A stretch of 64,000 nucleotides of DNA from contig JANTQA010000026.1 in the NCBI GenBank assembly GCA_027625915.1, positions 6,200,001 through 6,264,000 of the forward strand, read 5' to 3'. Within the stretch, counting starts at the first letter, position 1, and each line of letters starts with the position of its first letter. Positions 12,011-24,121 of this stretch are shown piece after piece. The notes under the pieces are model-generated. The model was given only the letters and a program-made list of their open reading frames with translations. It did no database searches and was not told the origin of the DNA. This DNA comes from Anaeramoeba flamelloides. Taxonomy: Eukaryota > Metamonada > Anaeramoebidae. The translations under genes and the position numbers were made by a program.

Positions 12011-12576
12011 CAAAAAAGTGGGTATTTTTTTTATATATATTTCATAAAAAATCTCCTCCATTAGTGGGAGTATTCATTAATTGACAATACTAAATTGAGT
12101 TTAATATTAATACCAATTGAATCAATAACTTGGGTATTTATTTCAAAATATAATAGCTAAAATATTTCCAAAAAAAAAAAAAAAAAAAGCACCCATTTTG
12201 GTGAAAACAAGGTATAACCAATCCCAATAAAAAACTGGAAATATGGAATGGATTCAAATTATTTTTTAACCAATTAAAAACAGTTATATGTATTCAATTC
12301 TATTTAAAATTTTGTTGAGATTAAGTAAGTTATGAAAACATTTTTTTCAATCAAAAAATAAATAATTTGCACCAATTTTCACCCCTATAAAATATCAGAT
12401 AAAATCAAGATCATTAAAATTAATATCTTTTATTTATGTGAAATAATAAAAAGAAAAAAATTGAATTATTATCAAGAATAAATAAATTGTAGTTAATTAT
12501 TTTATATATTTAAATACTTTTTTGAAGATTTTGTTTATTAAATATATTTTGAAATAAATTTACCACACTTTCTTGG
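12003..12576. repeat. PAL7 element, copy 1
   Basis: A roughly 570-bp sequence shared with 23013-23804 and 63095-63680. Landmarks in order are atatttccaaaaaagtggg, tttatttcaaaata, ttttggtgaaaaca, gagattaa, atatcagataaaat, ttgaattattaycaagaa and an end reading aaatttaccacac. The ends are imperfect inverted repeats of each other (aaaagtggg versus cccacttt-like). Non-coding; the superfamily is not determinable here. Confidence 0.7.
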
Positions 12577-13349
12577 ATTTAGTTTATATTTAATACATAG
12601 ACAACGATAATGGAAAAATATTATAATTTTGTGATTAAAAAAACGAAAAATTTTTTTTTTGATATCCACAATATAGTACAATACCATTTTAAAAGATATT
12701 TTCAGAAATTATTTGAACTTGAAACAAGTTTGATCGTTTGTTTTTTTTTTTTTTGAATTTTTGAAAAGTTCATAATTATATATCTTTTAATTGATCTTAA
12801 AACTTGGAATGGGGGATTATTTGACGATATTTAAGTTGTCAAAAAAAGATAATATGTATTGAATTTAAAATTAAAAAAAGAATCACCACTCGCACAAGTT
12901 CAAATAATTTTCAAATCCATCATATCATATCCTCACTGGGTTAATAGATTTTTTTTAAAAGGGGAAATATCTTCAAATCCATTCAACCATCTTATACTAA
13001 AAAAAAATTTTTAATCGATTATTGATTTTTTTTTACCCTCTATTTTTTTACTCTCTTTCATTCTTTGCCTTTCTTTCTCTCAATCTTTTTTTTTTTAACT
13101 AAATCATTTTTTTTTTTTTTAACTAAATCCTTTTTTTTTTGTTAAACTTTTTTTTAAACTATTTATTTAAATCTTAGAAGATCTAAAGGAAATCTAGTAT
13201 AAAAAACTCAAATAAAAGTTTTTTTTTTTATTTTCCCCTTTTTTAATATAAAGGTTAAGAACAAGAAAAACAATCGAATTTTTAGTTCTAATTTTGTGGT
13301 TAATGAATGAAAGATAGAAGTATTGATGATACTTTAATTTCCCCTTATA

Positions 13350-13544
13350 GCGGATTCCATTTTTAAAGTAAAAACTTTTAACGAAATTTAAGGTACAGAA
13401 AAAAAATCCAAATTAAGAAAGAAAATTCAAATTGTTATAAATTAATTATTATAAAAAAAAAATTAAGAAAATTTATCTTAATTTGTGATTTTTTTCTACA
13501 TTAAGTTTCATTTAAAGTTTTTACCTAACGTGTGGAACTGGCTT
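13350..13544. repeat. PAL1 palindromic element (degenerate copy)
   Basis: The left arm contains aacgaaatttaaggtacag and the right arm its partner, ending in ggaactggctt. It is about 195 bp with TA at each end, like the other PAL1 copies but heavily diverged. Confidence 0.55.
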
Positions 13545-15000
13545 TAACCCGAATAATAATAATAATAATAATAAAAATAATAAATGATTTTTGAAAAGTT
13601 TTAACTCTATGAAAATAATATATTTATTTCACCCTATATAAATCTTTTCAAAAAAATTCAAAATTATGGTCTAAAATAATATTTCTGTTATTCTTAGATC
13701 TTTCTACTAATTTAAATTTATTTATATAAATAACGTTAATACTGTTCTTCAAAATCATATTAATATACCAGCACAACTCAAAGAGTAATAATTGGAAATG
13801 TGCAGATGGATAAAAATATCTGACAATAAAAATATTTCATAGTATTTACAATATTGAAAAAGATAATCAAGTATTTTTTTAATTCAATATTTTTAATTCA
13901 AAATAAAATATAATTATATTTGAAATATTGTTGTTATTTTCAAAAAAAAGACAATCAATAAAAAAATTATAAATTATCTGATTTATAGTTAAGAATCAAA
14001 AAAACTCACTGGTGTTTGTTTATTATTTAAAAAATGTTTTAATATTTTATGAGTATAAAAAATAATTTGTTAAATTAAAAAAAACTTAATAATTTTTGAC
14101 TATTTCATCTTTTTATTCTCTTAACAAATATTCTCAATATAAAAAAGGTGACCCAAATGATCTTTCCCCAATTATTTGATTTCAATATTTTTTTTTTGGA
14201 AATTTTGAAATAAAATGATAATAAAATGTAAAATCAAAAAAAATCGGAAAATCGTTGCATTAACCCCATATTGTTTACGAAATGTCTAGTTATCTTATCA
14301 AAATTCACCAAAAAATTTATATTTCGGAAACTTGATTCTCAAAAAAATAATGTTTTAACGACTTTTTAAATCACAACCAAGTTACAGTCCATTCACCCAA
14401 TAGCCAAAATAACAATTATTCACACAGTTTATATATTATTTTTTTATCTATTTCCACTATTATACATCTTAAGAGGTTAGTAAATCTTATTTATTGATTT
14501 TTTTTTATCAAAAGTAATAAAGTAATTCTTTACACAAGAGTACAATTAAACCACAATATACAGTTATATTTATTAACTTTAGAGAGATGATTTATATTTT
14601 TAACAAAATTTCATTTTTATACAATTAAATATTTAGTTAAAAGATCTGATCCTTTTTTGTTTGGATTTTGAAAAAATAAAAAAAAAAATTTGTAAAAAAA
14701 ATTTTTTGTAAGAAATCTCACTTTTTTATAATTTGAGTGGGTTTGTATAAACAAATAGCCCTTGAACCATTTATCTTGTTTAAAAAAATTAAAGAAAAAT
14801 AAATCAAATATTGAATCCTTGAAGATCTGAAAAAAATGATCCCCAATTTAATTACAAATATTAAATTATATTTCTTGAAATTTTCAAGATGAAAAATTAT
14901 TTTTTTTATAAATATTAAAGGTATAAACAACGAAATGTTATTATTAAAGCTAATTATTTGTGAATATCTATTTTTTTTTCTTTTTCTTTTTTTATTATAG

Positions 15001-15505
15001 TATGTAAAAAAATACCCAGTATGAAAATAATCCCTAACAAGAATTTTAATGGTTAATATTAGATAAATTGTTGTGTCATTGTAAATGTTTATTTTTTTTT
15101 ATATCCTTTTTTTTTATAAGAATAGAAATTTTGAAAATATAACTCTTTCACTTATTAGAATGATGACTTATTAAATAAACTTGTTTAGAAAACAATTTAA
15201 TTTATTAAAAAATAGGAAAAACAATTATCATTTTCCAAATTCATAGCAAACTTTGATAAAAATCTATTGTTTTTCAAAAAAAGGTAGATATACTTTGACT
15301 ATTAAACAGTTAAACGGGTATTCTATAGAAACCCATACTTTAATGAACTTTATGTAGATTTATTTCTAGCTTCATCAAAAAATTGGTTATCTATAAAAAA
15401 AGGAATGTTTTTAAATAAATGCAAATATACTACACTTTTACTAATACTTAACAATTAAAAATATTTTCATTGATTATTGTCATGCCAGGTATTTTTTCGA
15501 TAATT
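15001..15505. repeat. PAL4 inverted-repeat element, copy 2
   Basis: Left end aaaaaaatacccagtatga and right end tcatgccaggtatttttt are reverse complements with few mismatches, and the match continues to ttaatattag. The interior aligns with the PAL4 copy at 36945-37437 and with the core of 55621-56072 (cacttattagaatgatga). No coding frame. Confidence 0.7.
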
Positions 15506-17698
15506 GGAGATTATTATTTTGAATTAATTTTATTTATTAAAAAATATTTAAAATGTGAGTAATAATAATAAAATCTTGAGATATGTTTGATCTTTGGTTC
15601 ATTAATAAGACACGGGGCATGTTAAGATTGGATTATTATTTATCTATCATAAATAATTAAATTAAAAAAAAATGAATTTTCCAGCTTTCAAAAAAGTTTA
15701 CTGATAGAATTTTTAATTTATTCCTTAGTTTTTCACTACTCTGGCATATTTTTTTGTTAAAAAAAAAAAAGAAAATATGCTTCTAACTGTTTTGAATAAA
15801 TAAAACAAATTAATTTTTTTCAAGTACAAAACACTTATTGTAATTATTTTGAAATTAAGTAGATTTTTGAAACTGAGTTAGTTGGAAATTTAGTTTTTTT
15901 TTTTAATGGTATATTTTTGTACATTTTCTACATAGAAAATGGGGTTTATTTTTTTATTCAACACAAATAATTTTTTTGAAATAATTTCGAAATATGTTGT
16001 ATTTTGAACTTTTTTTAAAATGTGAAAAATGGATCAAATTTTATAAACAACAATCCAACTCTCTAAATAACATTAAAAGCCAGTTTAACACTTTTATTTT
16101 TACTTTATTTATCAATAACAAGACCTTATAAATTTTTTTTGAATTTGCGATAAAATTTAATATTAGATTTTTTTAGTGTACAAGTTACTTATATACTTCG
16201 TTTTCGGGTGAAAACGGGATAATTGTTAATAAAAACACGCTTGAAAGAGTTTCTCAATCTCAAATAAATCCATCCATTGAGAAAATCTTATAGAAAAAAA
16301 TAGGAAATTTTCACAATTCAAAATAATTCTCACGATTTTATCCTTTTTTAGATCAAACAAAATTTTGATATTACAACATCATAACTTCCATTTCAAATCT
16401 ATAAACTCACAGAAATCCCCAAGATGTTCTAAATATTGTTTTTAGTTACTTTTAAAAGTTTGAAAGGGTTTCAAATTTGGACTTTCACTTGAAAATTTTT
16501 TAAAGACATTTTTTTTCAAAACCAAAGTGAAAAATCAATTTGAAAATATAATTTTTTTGTTTTGTTTTTTTTTTTTAGATTTGAAAATAGTACTTTTTTT
16601 ATCAAATTTCTTTTCAGAAAAAAAATTCTTTTCGAGAATTTGAGGTTAAATAACACAAAAACCCAACAGTCTCCTTATTGAAAACGTACTCCTTAAATTA
16701 AATCCATTTTGAAATTCGCTTAAATTATCAGTAAAAAGACAAATAATAATTTTGTTCTGGTTATTTTCCGAGCCACAATGTTTGGAATCATATGCTATTG
16801 TATTTTTTGATTGTTTTACTTTTAAAAATTCTTCAGATTCTTGCTATTAATTCTAAAAAATTTGCTTTATTTTGTAAAGTTTTCACATCCCTATGGGGGC
16901 AACAACACATAAAGGGTTTAACAAAAGGAATTATAATTATTATATTTTGCACTTTTTTTAATCAAACGAAGAAATTAAATCGTGATAATTTCCAAAAAAT
17001 GAAAAAAAATTTTTTACTTTATTTACTTTTTCAAGTCTCGGTTTACTTGACTACAAACCCCACCCCACTTATCTAGTCTGTTTAAAAAATAAGAGAGTCT
17101 TCAACTTATTTTGCCTTTAAATTTAAAAAATTCTGATAAACAAAAAGGAGGCAAAAAAATGAAAAAACCTCTTTTTGAAACAAGTAGTAAGGTTTTCGAA
17201 AACTACTCAATAGCAGCCCATCCAATTTACTGTCATACAAAATAAGATGTTCTCTCAATGTCGATAACCAAATGAAATTTTTCAGAAAAAAGAGAATAAT
17301 TTATATCTTTTAGAAAATTTTGCAGACTTCATGGTAAACAAAAAGGGTTCAAAATTTTGATGCTTTGAAAATAAAGACAAAATGAAAAATTCATCAGAAC
17401 TTATTTGTGAAAAAAAAAACAGAAAAACAAGTAAAATCTTGTCATACAAAACAACTTGTCTTTTGTTGAATGTTTCATGGTGTATAAATGAAATAAAGAA
17501 AATTTCCCAAAAAATGAATTTTTCCAAAATGTGAATTGTAACAAAACTCTGAATGGACAAAAGACACAAACAAAGGATAACCAAGGAAAAAAACGGGTAG
17601 AAATCATTTTTTATCTTTTCTTTATATAACTCTAGTTTTTACAAAAAAATTGCAGAAACCGTTTAGTCTTTGTTCCTTAATTTTCTTTTTTATTTCAA

Positions 17699-19892
17699 AT
17701 GAGCAATAGTGGTGAATTGTTTGGGATTGTTAGTAAATTTTTAGCAATGTCCATCTCAATAGAAGAAAATCTGGAAAGCACAGCAACATTATTTTATGCA
17801 AAAGATCTTCCAGCCATATCGATAAGAGATTATGTCAAACGCTTAGTGGCTTGCTGTCCTTGTACAAAACAGTGTTTTATTTTTGCCATAGAATACCTAC
17901 AACGTATTTTACTGGCACACCCAGAAATTCGGCTCAACACTTTTAATATCCATCGGTTTTATTTTACCGCGTAATTTCTCTTTTCTTTGTCACACCCACC
18001 AAAAAAAAAACTTTTTTATTTTTTTTTTTATTAATTTTTTAAGCAACAAAAAAACAGAAAAAAAAAAAAAAAAAATTAAAAATCCTTCTTTTGGTTGAAT
18101 GAACCCAAGCTTTTCCTTTCCTAAAAAAAAAATACTTTTGGCAAACTCTTTCTGTCTTGTATCCCATAAAAAAAATAAAAAAAAAATCTCAACAAATTAA
18201 ACTAAACCAAAACAAAAACAAACAAAATAAAACAAAACAAACAACAACCCAAATAAACAAAATAAAACAATCCAAATCAACAAAAACCAAATTCACAAAA
18301 ACACATTAACAAAAACACAAAGTGTACTGATTTCATCAAAATTTTGTGATGATATTTATTATGACAACAAGGCTTGGGGAAAAATTGGAGGGTTGGGAAC
18401 CCAAGAAGTGAATGCACTTGAAATGGAGTTTATTTTTTTGATTGACTTTTCTTTAAATGTTGGTATTGTGGAATACAATAGCTCGCTTGGTGCTATTCAT
18501 AACCAAGATATCAATTTTTTAAATCCACATTTTTTCAATTCCTCAGACTCAGACACATCGGATATTGATTTAGATTCCTCAGAGATAGACGGGAGTAGCT
18601 ACGAAGAAGAAACGAGTTCGGAATACAGCGAAACTCGTATGAAAATGGTGAATAAGTATAAGAATGCCAATTTACAATCCAACAGCGAAGGTGTAAGAGG
18701 GGGTAATAGCAGCGAGCATTTAGGTTTGGAGGAAATTCAAATAGAAAGGTCAAATATTCCTGTCACTCAAAATTTTAATAATAATAATGTGAATACCAAG
18801 ATAAACACTTATAATGACAATGATAACAATGACAACACTAATCATAATGATAATGATAATAATAATAATACAACTCAAGAACAAAATAAAAACTCAGTAT
18901 TGAATTATAATTTATTTTTACAACAAATTGAAGATGAAGAGGAAGAGGAAGACGAAGATGATGATGAAGACGAAGATGAGGATCAAGAACAATACCAATA
19001 CCAATACCAATACCAATACCAGGAACAATTTCAACCAGAAAACAAATTATTGCCAATTAATGAAAATGAAAAAAATGATCAAGAAAAAATGTCCTTTACA
19101 AATTTAGCTTGGCCTTCATCAGAAGAAAGTGAAAGTGATAGCGATTACAGTTATAGCGGAAGTGGTGGTGGTGGTGACAGTGATACAGACAGTGAAACTT
19201 TGGGTTCTTTTGATATGGATCAACAAATGAACCAATCAAATATAAACGAATCTCAACAAAATATTTATCGATCCCAATCTCAATCTCAATACCAAAACCA
19301 ATATCAAAACCAAAACCAAAACCAAAACCAAACTCAATATCAAAATCAAAATCAAAATCAAAATCAAAATCAAAACCAAAACCAAAACTTAAATCAAAAT
19401 CAAAACCAAAATCAAAATCAAAATTTTCAAATACAGCAAATAATCCAAGATCAGCAAATTTATTTCAATAATAATAATAATCATAGTAGTAACCAATTAA
19501 ATTCTAACTATCGACAACAATCTTCTAATGTTTATGACATTGAAAATAATCAAAATATTTATCAATTACAACAACTGCACCGCGAACAACAATTACGACA
19601 ACAATACGAGCACCAACTAAAAATGCAATTATACCTACAACAGCAACAACAGCAACAACAAATATTACTACAGCAACAGCAACTACATCAACAGCAACAA
19701 CAACAGCAACAGCAACAGCAAAGGGAATCCTTTAAAAATTTAAATCAATTTCGATATTCGAATTCTACAATAAATTATTCAAATCCATATTCTGATTTAA
19801 AACTTAATGATAATAACATACTAAATACACAAAATCAAAATCTTAACAATAATGAATTTTTTTTAGGTTCTAAAAAAAAAAATAAAGATTAA
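17699..19892 (+). CDS. PHO80/PCL-type cyclin with a long Gln/Asn-rich tail, two exons
   Basis: A regulatory subunit predicted to bind a PHO85/CDK5-like kinase. Exon 1 is 17699-17970 and exon 2 is 18323-19892; the 352-bp intron (gcGTAATT...cacaaAG) restores GCT in phase 2, giving 613 residues. The cyclin box spans roughly residues 25-145. ISIRDYVKRLVACCPCTKQC, LNTFNIHRFYFTAVLIS, SKFCDDIYYDNKAWGKIGG and EVNALEMEFIFLIDF match the order and spacing of Pfam cyclins related to PHO80. The joined reading across the intron recreates the conserved helix, strong support for the splice. From about residue 160 the protein is low-complexity: Ser/Asp/Glu-rich, an acidic run, QY repeats, about thirty QN units and poly-Q tracts. 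Such tails are prion-like and prone to condensation, but that is inference. Family cyclins are usually far shorter. Confidence 0.9.
18992..19722 (+). repeat. In-frame coding microsatellites of the cyclin tail
   Basis: Tandem caatac units (18992-19020) encode QY. A long caaaac/caaaat array (about 19297-19425) encodes QN. Cag/caa runs (about 19637-19722) encode poly-Q. Mixed synonymous codons in each tract suggest selection for, or slow turnover of, the repeat rather than pure slippage. Confidence 0.85.
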
Positions 19893-21489
19893 AAAAAGAC
19901 AGGATTAAAATCTAAACAAGAACAAATTTGCCTCAATTTTTTAATCCTTTTGGTATTTAACGCAGATATTTAAAAATGATTATGCATAAATTTCAATATT
20001 CAAAATTTCCATGGCCTGTTAATAATAACGAAACAATATAATAATATTCATTCAAAATTTTCCATTATTTTCAAAAATTTGAAATATTCCTTATAAAATT
20101 TTCAACGATCAACAAAAAAATTAATCTTAAAATTTTTGAAAAGGTTCCATTAAGAAAATCAATCAGAATACAGAGTTCAAAATTCTAGTAGATTTGTTAT
20201 TTTAATGTTAAAAATTAAAAACAAAAAAAAAAATAATGTTCAATTATTCAAAACGGAAGCAATTTCAATTATTCTTAAAATTTTTAAATTATTATTGATA
20301 ATTTTGATCAAAATATGCTTCTGAAGAATATTATATGAACATTTATTCTTTTGAATTAATTAATCGACAAATTTAGAGTGTTTATTGATTATTAAGAAAT
20401 TTCAATCAAAAATTTTTTTTGATTTTTTTGAAATTTAACTTTTGCATTCGAACTATTCAATTGATGTTGACGACGACACTTACGATCATAATATAATTTA
20501 TGACGATAGCAAAGATACTAACACTAATTTATTGAAAACTTCCAAAAAAAAATTAGATACATACAATACATACAAATATATTATATATATATAATTATTT
20601 GCCTATTAAACTTAAATTTTTTTAAAAAAAAAAATTATAAATTAAATAATATTAGTTTATTGTTTAGAAATTTTTTTTTATTATTATTATTTTTTTGTTT
20701 ATTTTTTATTTTTGCTTTTGATTGGCTGAATATATTTTATAAAATAATTGTTTATATATTTATATAATCGATGATAAATAATTTATTTTTATTTGTATAC
20801 TTTATTTAATAAATAAAATCCTCAAAAAAATTTGTTAATTTTAAATCACTTTAAAATTTTTTTTATTATTTTACATTACTTTTTAAAGAATTAAACTTGT
20901 TTTTTTTTATGATTAATCCTTCTTACTTTACTTTTTTTATTAAGCTTTAAATACTTTTAAGTTTTCTAAATATTCCACCTTTTCCCAAATTAATATTTTT
21001 AAAAACGTAAATTTTTTAGGAAACTTTGGTTTCAAAGAAACGAACCTTAAAGTTAAACAAGATAACTTTATTCGTAACAAATTTTAATGATCAGGTCTTT
21101 TCAAACTTTGATTTCCTTTTGAAAAATTAATTTCTTTTTTTGAAGTTGTGATAGAATAAAGTTTTACATTAGTAATTTTTTGTTTTTATTATTTATTCCT
21201 AATTTCAAATAAATAATGTAAAAGTACTATCAATTTGCTTTTATTTTAATTTAAATTTTCGAATTTTATTTTTATGTTTTTATCTTTTTTTAATATTTTT
21301 TTGATTTTTTTCAGCTATTTCTGGTTGATCATAACTCTAGTATTAGATATTGATTCACAACCTTTATATTTTAATTGATACCATAATTCCAAAATCAAAA
21401 TCTAATCCAAAAATTACCTAAATTCAAAAAAAAGTGCTTTTATAGTTTTTGACTTGTCGAAATGATAAAGGGTATTTTTAAAACAATTA

Positions 21490-21685
21490 CAACCAGTTCC
21501 ACTTTTAATACACAAACTTCAATGAAATAGAAGGCACAAAAAAGTTCTCAAATTAAAACAAAAAATTTGAATTTTAGTAAAATAATTTGTGAAAAAAAAA
21601 TTCCAAAAAATGTGCCTAAAATTATAGATGATTATTGAGTCTTAAATTTCCTTGAAAGTTTGTGTCTTAAAAATGGAAGTGACTA
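21490..21685. repeat. PAL1 palindromic element (degenerate copy)
   Basis: A 196-bp imperfect palindrome between TA dinucleotides. The left arm reads caaccagttccacttttaat and the right arm ends tggaagtgacta. Length equals that of the well-preserved copies. Confidence 0.7.
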
Positions 21686-22270
21686 TATAAATATTCATTC
21701 AGAATATTAAACTGGATTTCTCAACTAACTTGAATCAGTAAACATGCCATTAGTTTAATATTTCATTAACTTGAAATAAATTCACAATAAAATCGCAAAA
21801 TCATTGAATCATATGTAAAACAATTAAAATACTTTTATTTAATTCTACGAAAGGATATTGCCTTTTAGATCCATTATGATTAACAAAAAAATTCCAATTC
21901 CAATTCCATGGAAATATTCAAAAAAAAAAATTAATTACAAATCGAATTTATTAATTTCAAACTAATTGAGAAAAAATTCAATTAAATTTAATTCAGATTT
22001 TTTTTAATTAAATTTGATTTTGATTTGTTTCAAAAGTTCCAAAATGATTATTTTTCAGATTTGAGAAAGAAGCATTACAAATTTGAATAATTCATATAAT
22101 CAAAAAGTATGAGCAAAGAAAAAAAAAACAAAAAAATAAAAGATAATTAGAAAAATTTTTATTTATTAAGATGAATTCCAATTGAAAAAAATAATAGAAC
22201 CCATTAATATTTATATCTTTTAAATAAATCTTGTAAAAAAATATCAAAATTCTTGAAACATATATATATA

Positions 22271-22966
22271 TAAACTCTGTTTCGGTCAAAGGGGCCCAAC
22301 GTTTTTTTCAAATATCAATTATTTTATATAATTGACCTTTGAAGAACAAATAACAAATAAAGAGAATAATACACCTCAAAGAAATGTTGATGTATGCCTG
22401 AAAGAAAACTAATTAATCAATAGATTTTCTTAAAAATTGAAAAACTCAAATTCTTAGGGACCTATTGAGAAAAACAACGATGTTCGTTTTGGACTTCTAC
22501 TGGTATTTGAATAATAAATATGAAACATTTTTCACTTCATTTTTCATACTTTTCTTTTAGAAATTAACTCCCCAAACCAAGTTTGTTGGTATATTGGTCT
22601 CTATTTGAAAATAGAAATGAAAATGAAGTGAAAATTTTTAAAATTTATTAAACAAATATCAAGATCAAAGATCGAATTGAATTGCAATAGAAATCAATAG
22701 ATTTCTCAACAATCTTTACATGGTTCCAATGACCTTAGAATAACACATTTTTACCAAGTGACTATTGATCTTGCAATAAAAAATTTTTTTTTACAACTGA
22801 ATTACGTTTTTAAGAAAAAAATCGAAAAAAAAAAACAAAAATGTGTAGAAATGTGAAAAAATGATTTCAATTTTGAAAATTTCCAAAATAAAATTTTTCT
22901 TCTAATATCTATGCAAACCCTTTAAACACATGTATTATACCATTACAACTGGGCCCCTTTGACTGA

Positions 22967-22979
<13 letters not shown>
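22271..22979. repeat. PAL3 inverted-repeat element (gtcaaaggggccca ends)
   Basis: The left end tataaactctgtttcggtca plus aaggggcccaac is mirrored at the right end as gggcccctttgactgaaaaa plus tagtttata. The run of G and C in the terminus is unusual for this DNA. A related left end occurs at 56612 and 62111, and a diverged interior at 42000-42400. It carries a nested PAL6 copy. Confidence 0.72.
22499..22667. repeat. PAL6 element nested in PAL3
   Basis: Begins actggtatttgaataataaa and ends with the approximate inverse (tttattaaacaaatatca). Internally ttttcacttcatttttcat faces atgaaaatgaagtgaaaa. The PAL3 relative at 42000-42400 lacks this block at the matching place, supporting insertion. Confidence 0.6.

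Positions 22980-23012
<33 letters not shown>
22976..23012. repeat. (at)n microsatellite
   Basis: An uninterrupted AT run of about 37 bases between the right end of PAL3 and the left end of PAL7. Confidence 0.95.
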
Positions 23013-23016
<4 letters not shown>

Positions 23017-23804
23017 AGTATTTTCTAAAAAAGAGGGGTATTTTTTTTTTTTACATTTCATAAAAAATCATATTTGTTAGTCGAGATATTTACAAATTAG
23101 CAAAAACAAATGAAGTTATATATTAATACTCATGGGATCAACCAATATAGTATTTATTTCAAAATAAGGTTTTTGAAATATTTCCAAAAAATTGAAAAAA
23201 AAATTAAACTTTTTTTGGTGAAAACAATGCACCACCAATTTCAATATATAAATGTCAATATGGAAAGTTAACAAATGATTGTTTAAACAATAAAAATTAT
23301 TTATATTTTTTAAATACTATTGAAAATAGTTTTGAGATTAAAGAAGTTGTAAAAACAATTTTTTCAATCAAAAATAAAGAATAGAACGCAATCTTCACCC
23401 AAAAAAATATCAGATAAAATCGAGATTAGAAAATATCATATCTTTTATTGGTTTATTTAACCACATTCTAACAAAAAAATTGAATTATTACCAAGAACCA
23501 ATAAATTGTTGTTAATGATTTTGGATATTTAAATAGTTTTAATGATGATTTGGTCTAATAAATACAGTCATTTTCGCCTTTAAGGCACAAACTTTCAACG
23601 AAATTTAAGGCACAAAAAAAATCTTAAATTAAAGCACAAAATTCAAATTCTAGTAAAATAAATTGTAAAAAAAAAAATTTCAAATTTTGTACCTTAATTT
23701 GAGATTGTTTTGTGCCTTAAATTTCGTTGAAAGTTTGGGCCTTAAAAGTGAAACTGACTGTATATTCTAGAATAAATTTGCCCCACTTTTTTGAAAATAG
23801 CTTA
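23013..23804. repeat. PAL7 element, copy 2, interrupted by PAL1
   Basis: Aligns with 12003-12576 and 63095-63680 along its length. Near its right end it is split by the PAL1 copy at 23565-23760. Removing that copy and one TA leaves aataaatattctagaataaa, matching aataaatatattttgaaata-like sequence in the other copies. Confidence 0.72.
23565..23760. mobile_element. PAL1 palindromic MITE, intact, with TA target duplication
   Basis: A 196-bp near-perfect palindrome. Its right end reads gtgaaactgactg and its left end cagtcattttcgcctttaag. TA flanks both sides, and the other PAL7 copies show the empty site with a single TA, as expected for Tc1/mariner-type insertion. Each arm carries aaggcacaaa-like motifs spaced exactly 25 bases apart (23582, 23607, 23632). 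No coding capacity; the superfamily is inferred from TA and the CAGT terminus. Confidence 0.85.
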
Positions 23805-23850
23805 TATCTTCAGTGGTCAAGTTGAGAGAAGAATATTAAATATACGAGTA

Positions 23851-24051
23851 CAGACAGTTTCACTTTTAAGGCCCAAACTTTCAACGAAATTTAAGGCACA
23901 AAACAATCTCAAATTAAGGCACAAAATTCAAATTCTAGTAAAAATAAATTGTAAAAAAAAAAAATTCCAAATTTTGTGCTTTAATTTAAGATTTTTTTTT
24001 TGGTGCCTTAAATTTCGTTAAAACTATGTACCTTAAAAGTAGAACTGACTG
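23851..24051. mobile_element. PAL1 palindromic MITE, second intact copy
   Basis: A 201-bp palindrome between TA dinucleotides, left end cagacagtttcacttttaag, right end aaaagtagaactgactg. It is very close in sequence to 23565-23760, with the same 25-base motif spacing, and lies only 90 bp from it in the same orientation sense. Confidence 0.85.
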
Positions 24052-24121
24052 TATCTTAAAACCTAATTTTAATCTCTTATATTAAAATTTAAAGAAAATA
24101 GATAAAGTGAATATAATTTTC

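Larger units (their letters stand above)
10155..17698. other. Gene-free 7.5-kb repeat field
   Basis: No convincing exon between UBC12 and the cyclin. Separately described repeats are PAL5 at 11178-11590, a tetranucleotide/AT microsatellite at 11933-12003, PAL7 at 12003-12576, a degenerate PAL1 at 13350-13544 and PAL4 at 15001-15505. The open stretches at 16792-17076 (+) and 17282-17607 (-) are Phe/Leu/Ile-rich translations of AT-rich DNA without domains. A short (aat)n run lies near 13552-13574. Confidence 0.6.

Noticed and set aside
16792-17607. Hydrophobic open frames before the cyclin gene (plus and minus)
   Set aside because: They consist of Phe/Leu/Ile from T/A-rich DNA, with no matching family and no coherent splice sites.
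18535-19056. Minus-strand open frames opposite the cyclin tail
   Set aside because: Antisense translation of low-complexity codons; the plus-strand frame carries the conserved cyclin box.
20440-20585. Asp/Asn-rich open stretch after the cyclin gene (IDVDDDTYDHNIIYDDSKD)
   Set aside because: Composition resembles the cyclin tail, but there is no ATG and no acceptor just before it, and it ends in AT repeats. It could be an old piece of the tail, but I cannot support a gene.
23791-24021. 76-codon open frame
   Set aside because: It runs through the PAL1 element at 23851-24051; the periodic Lys/Leu pattern is the repeat translated.
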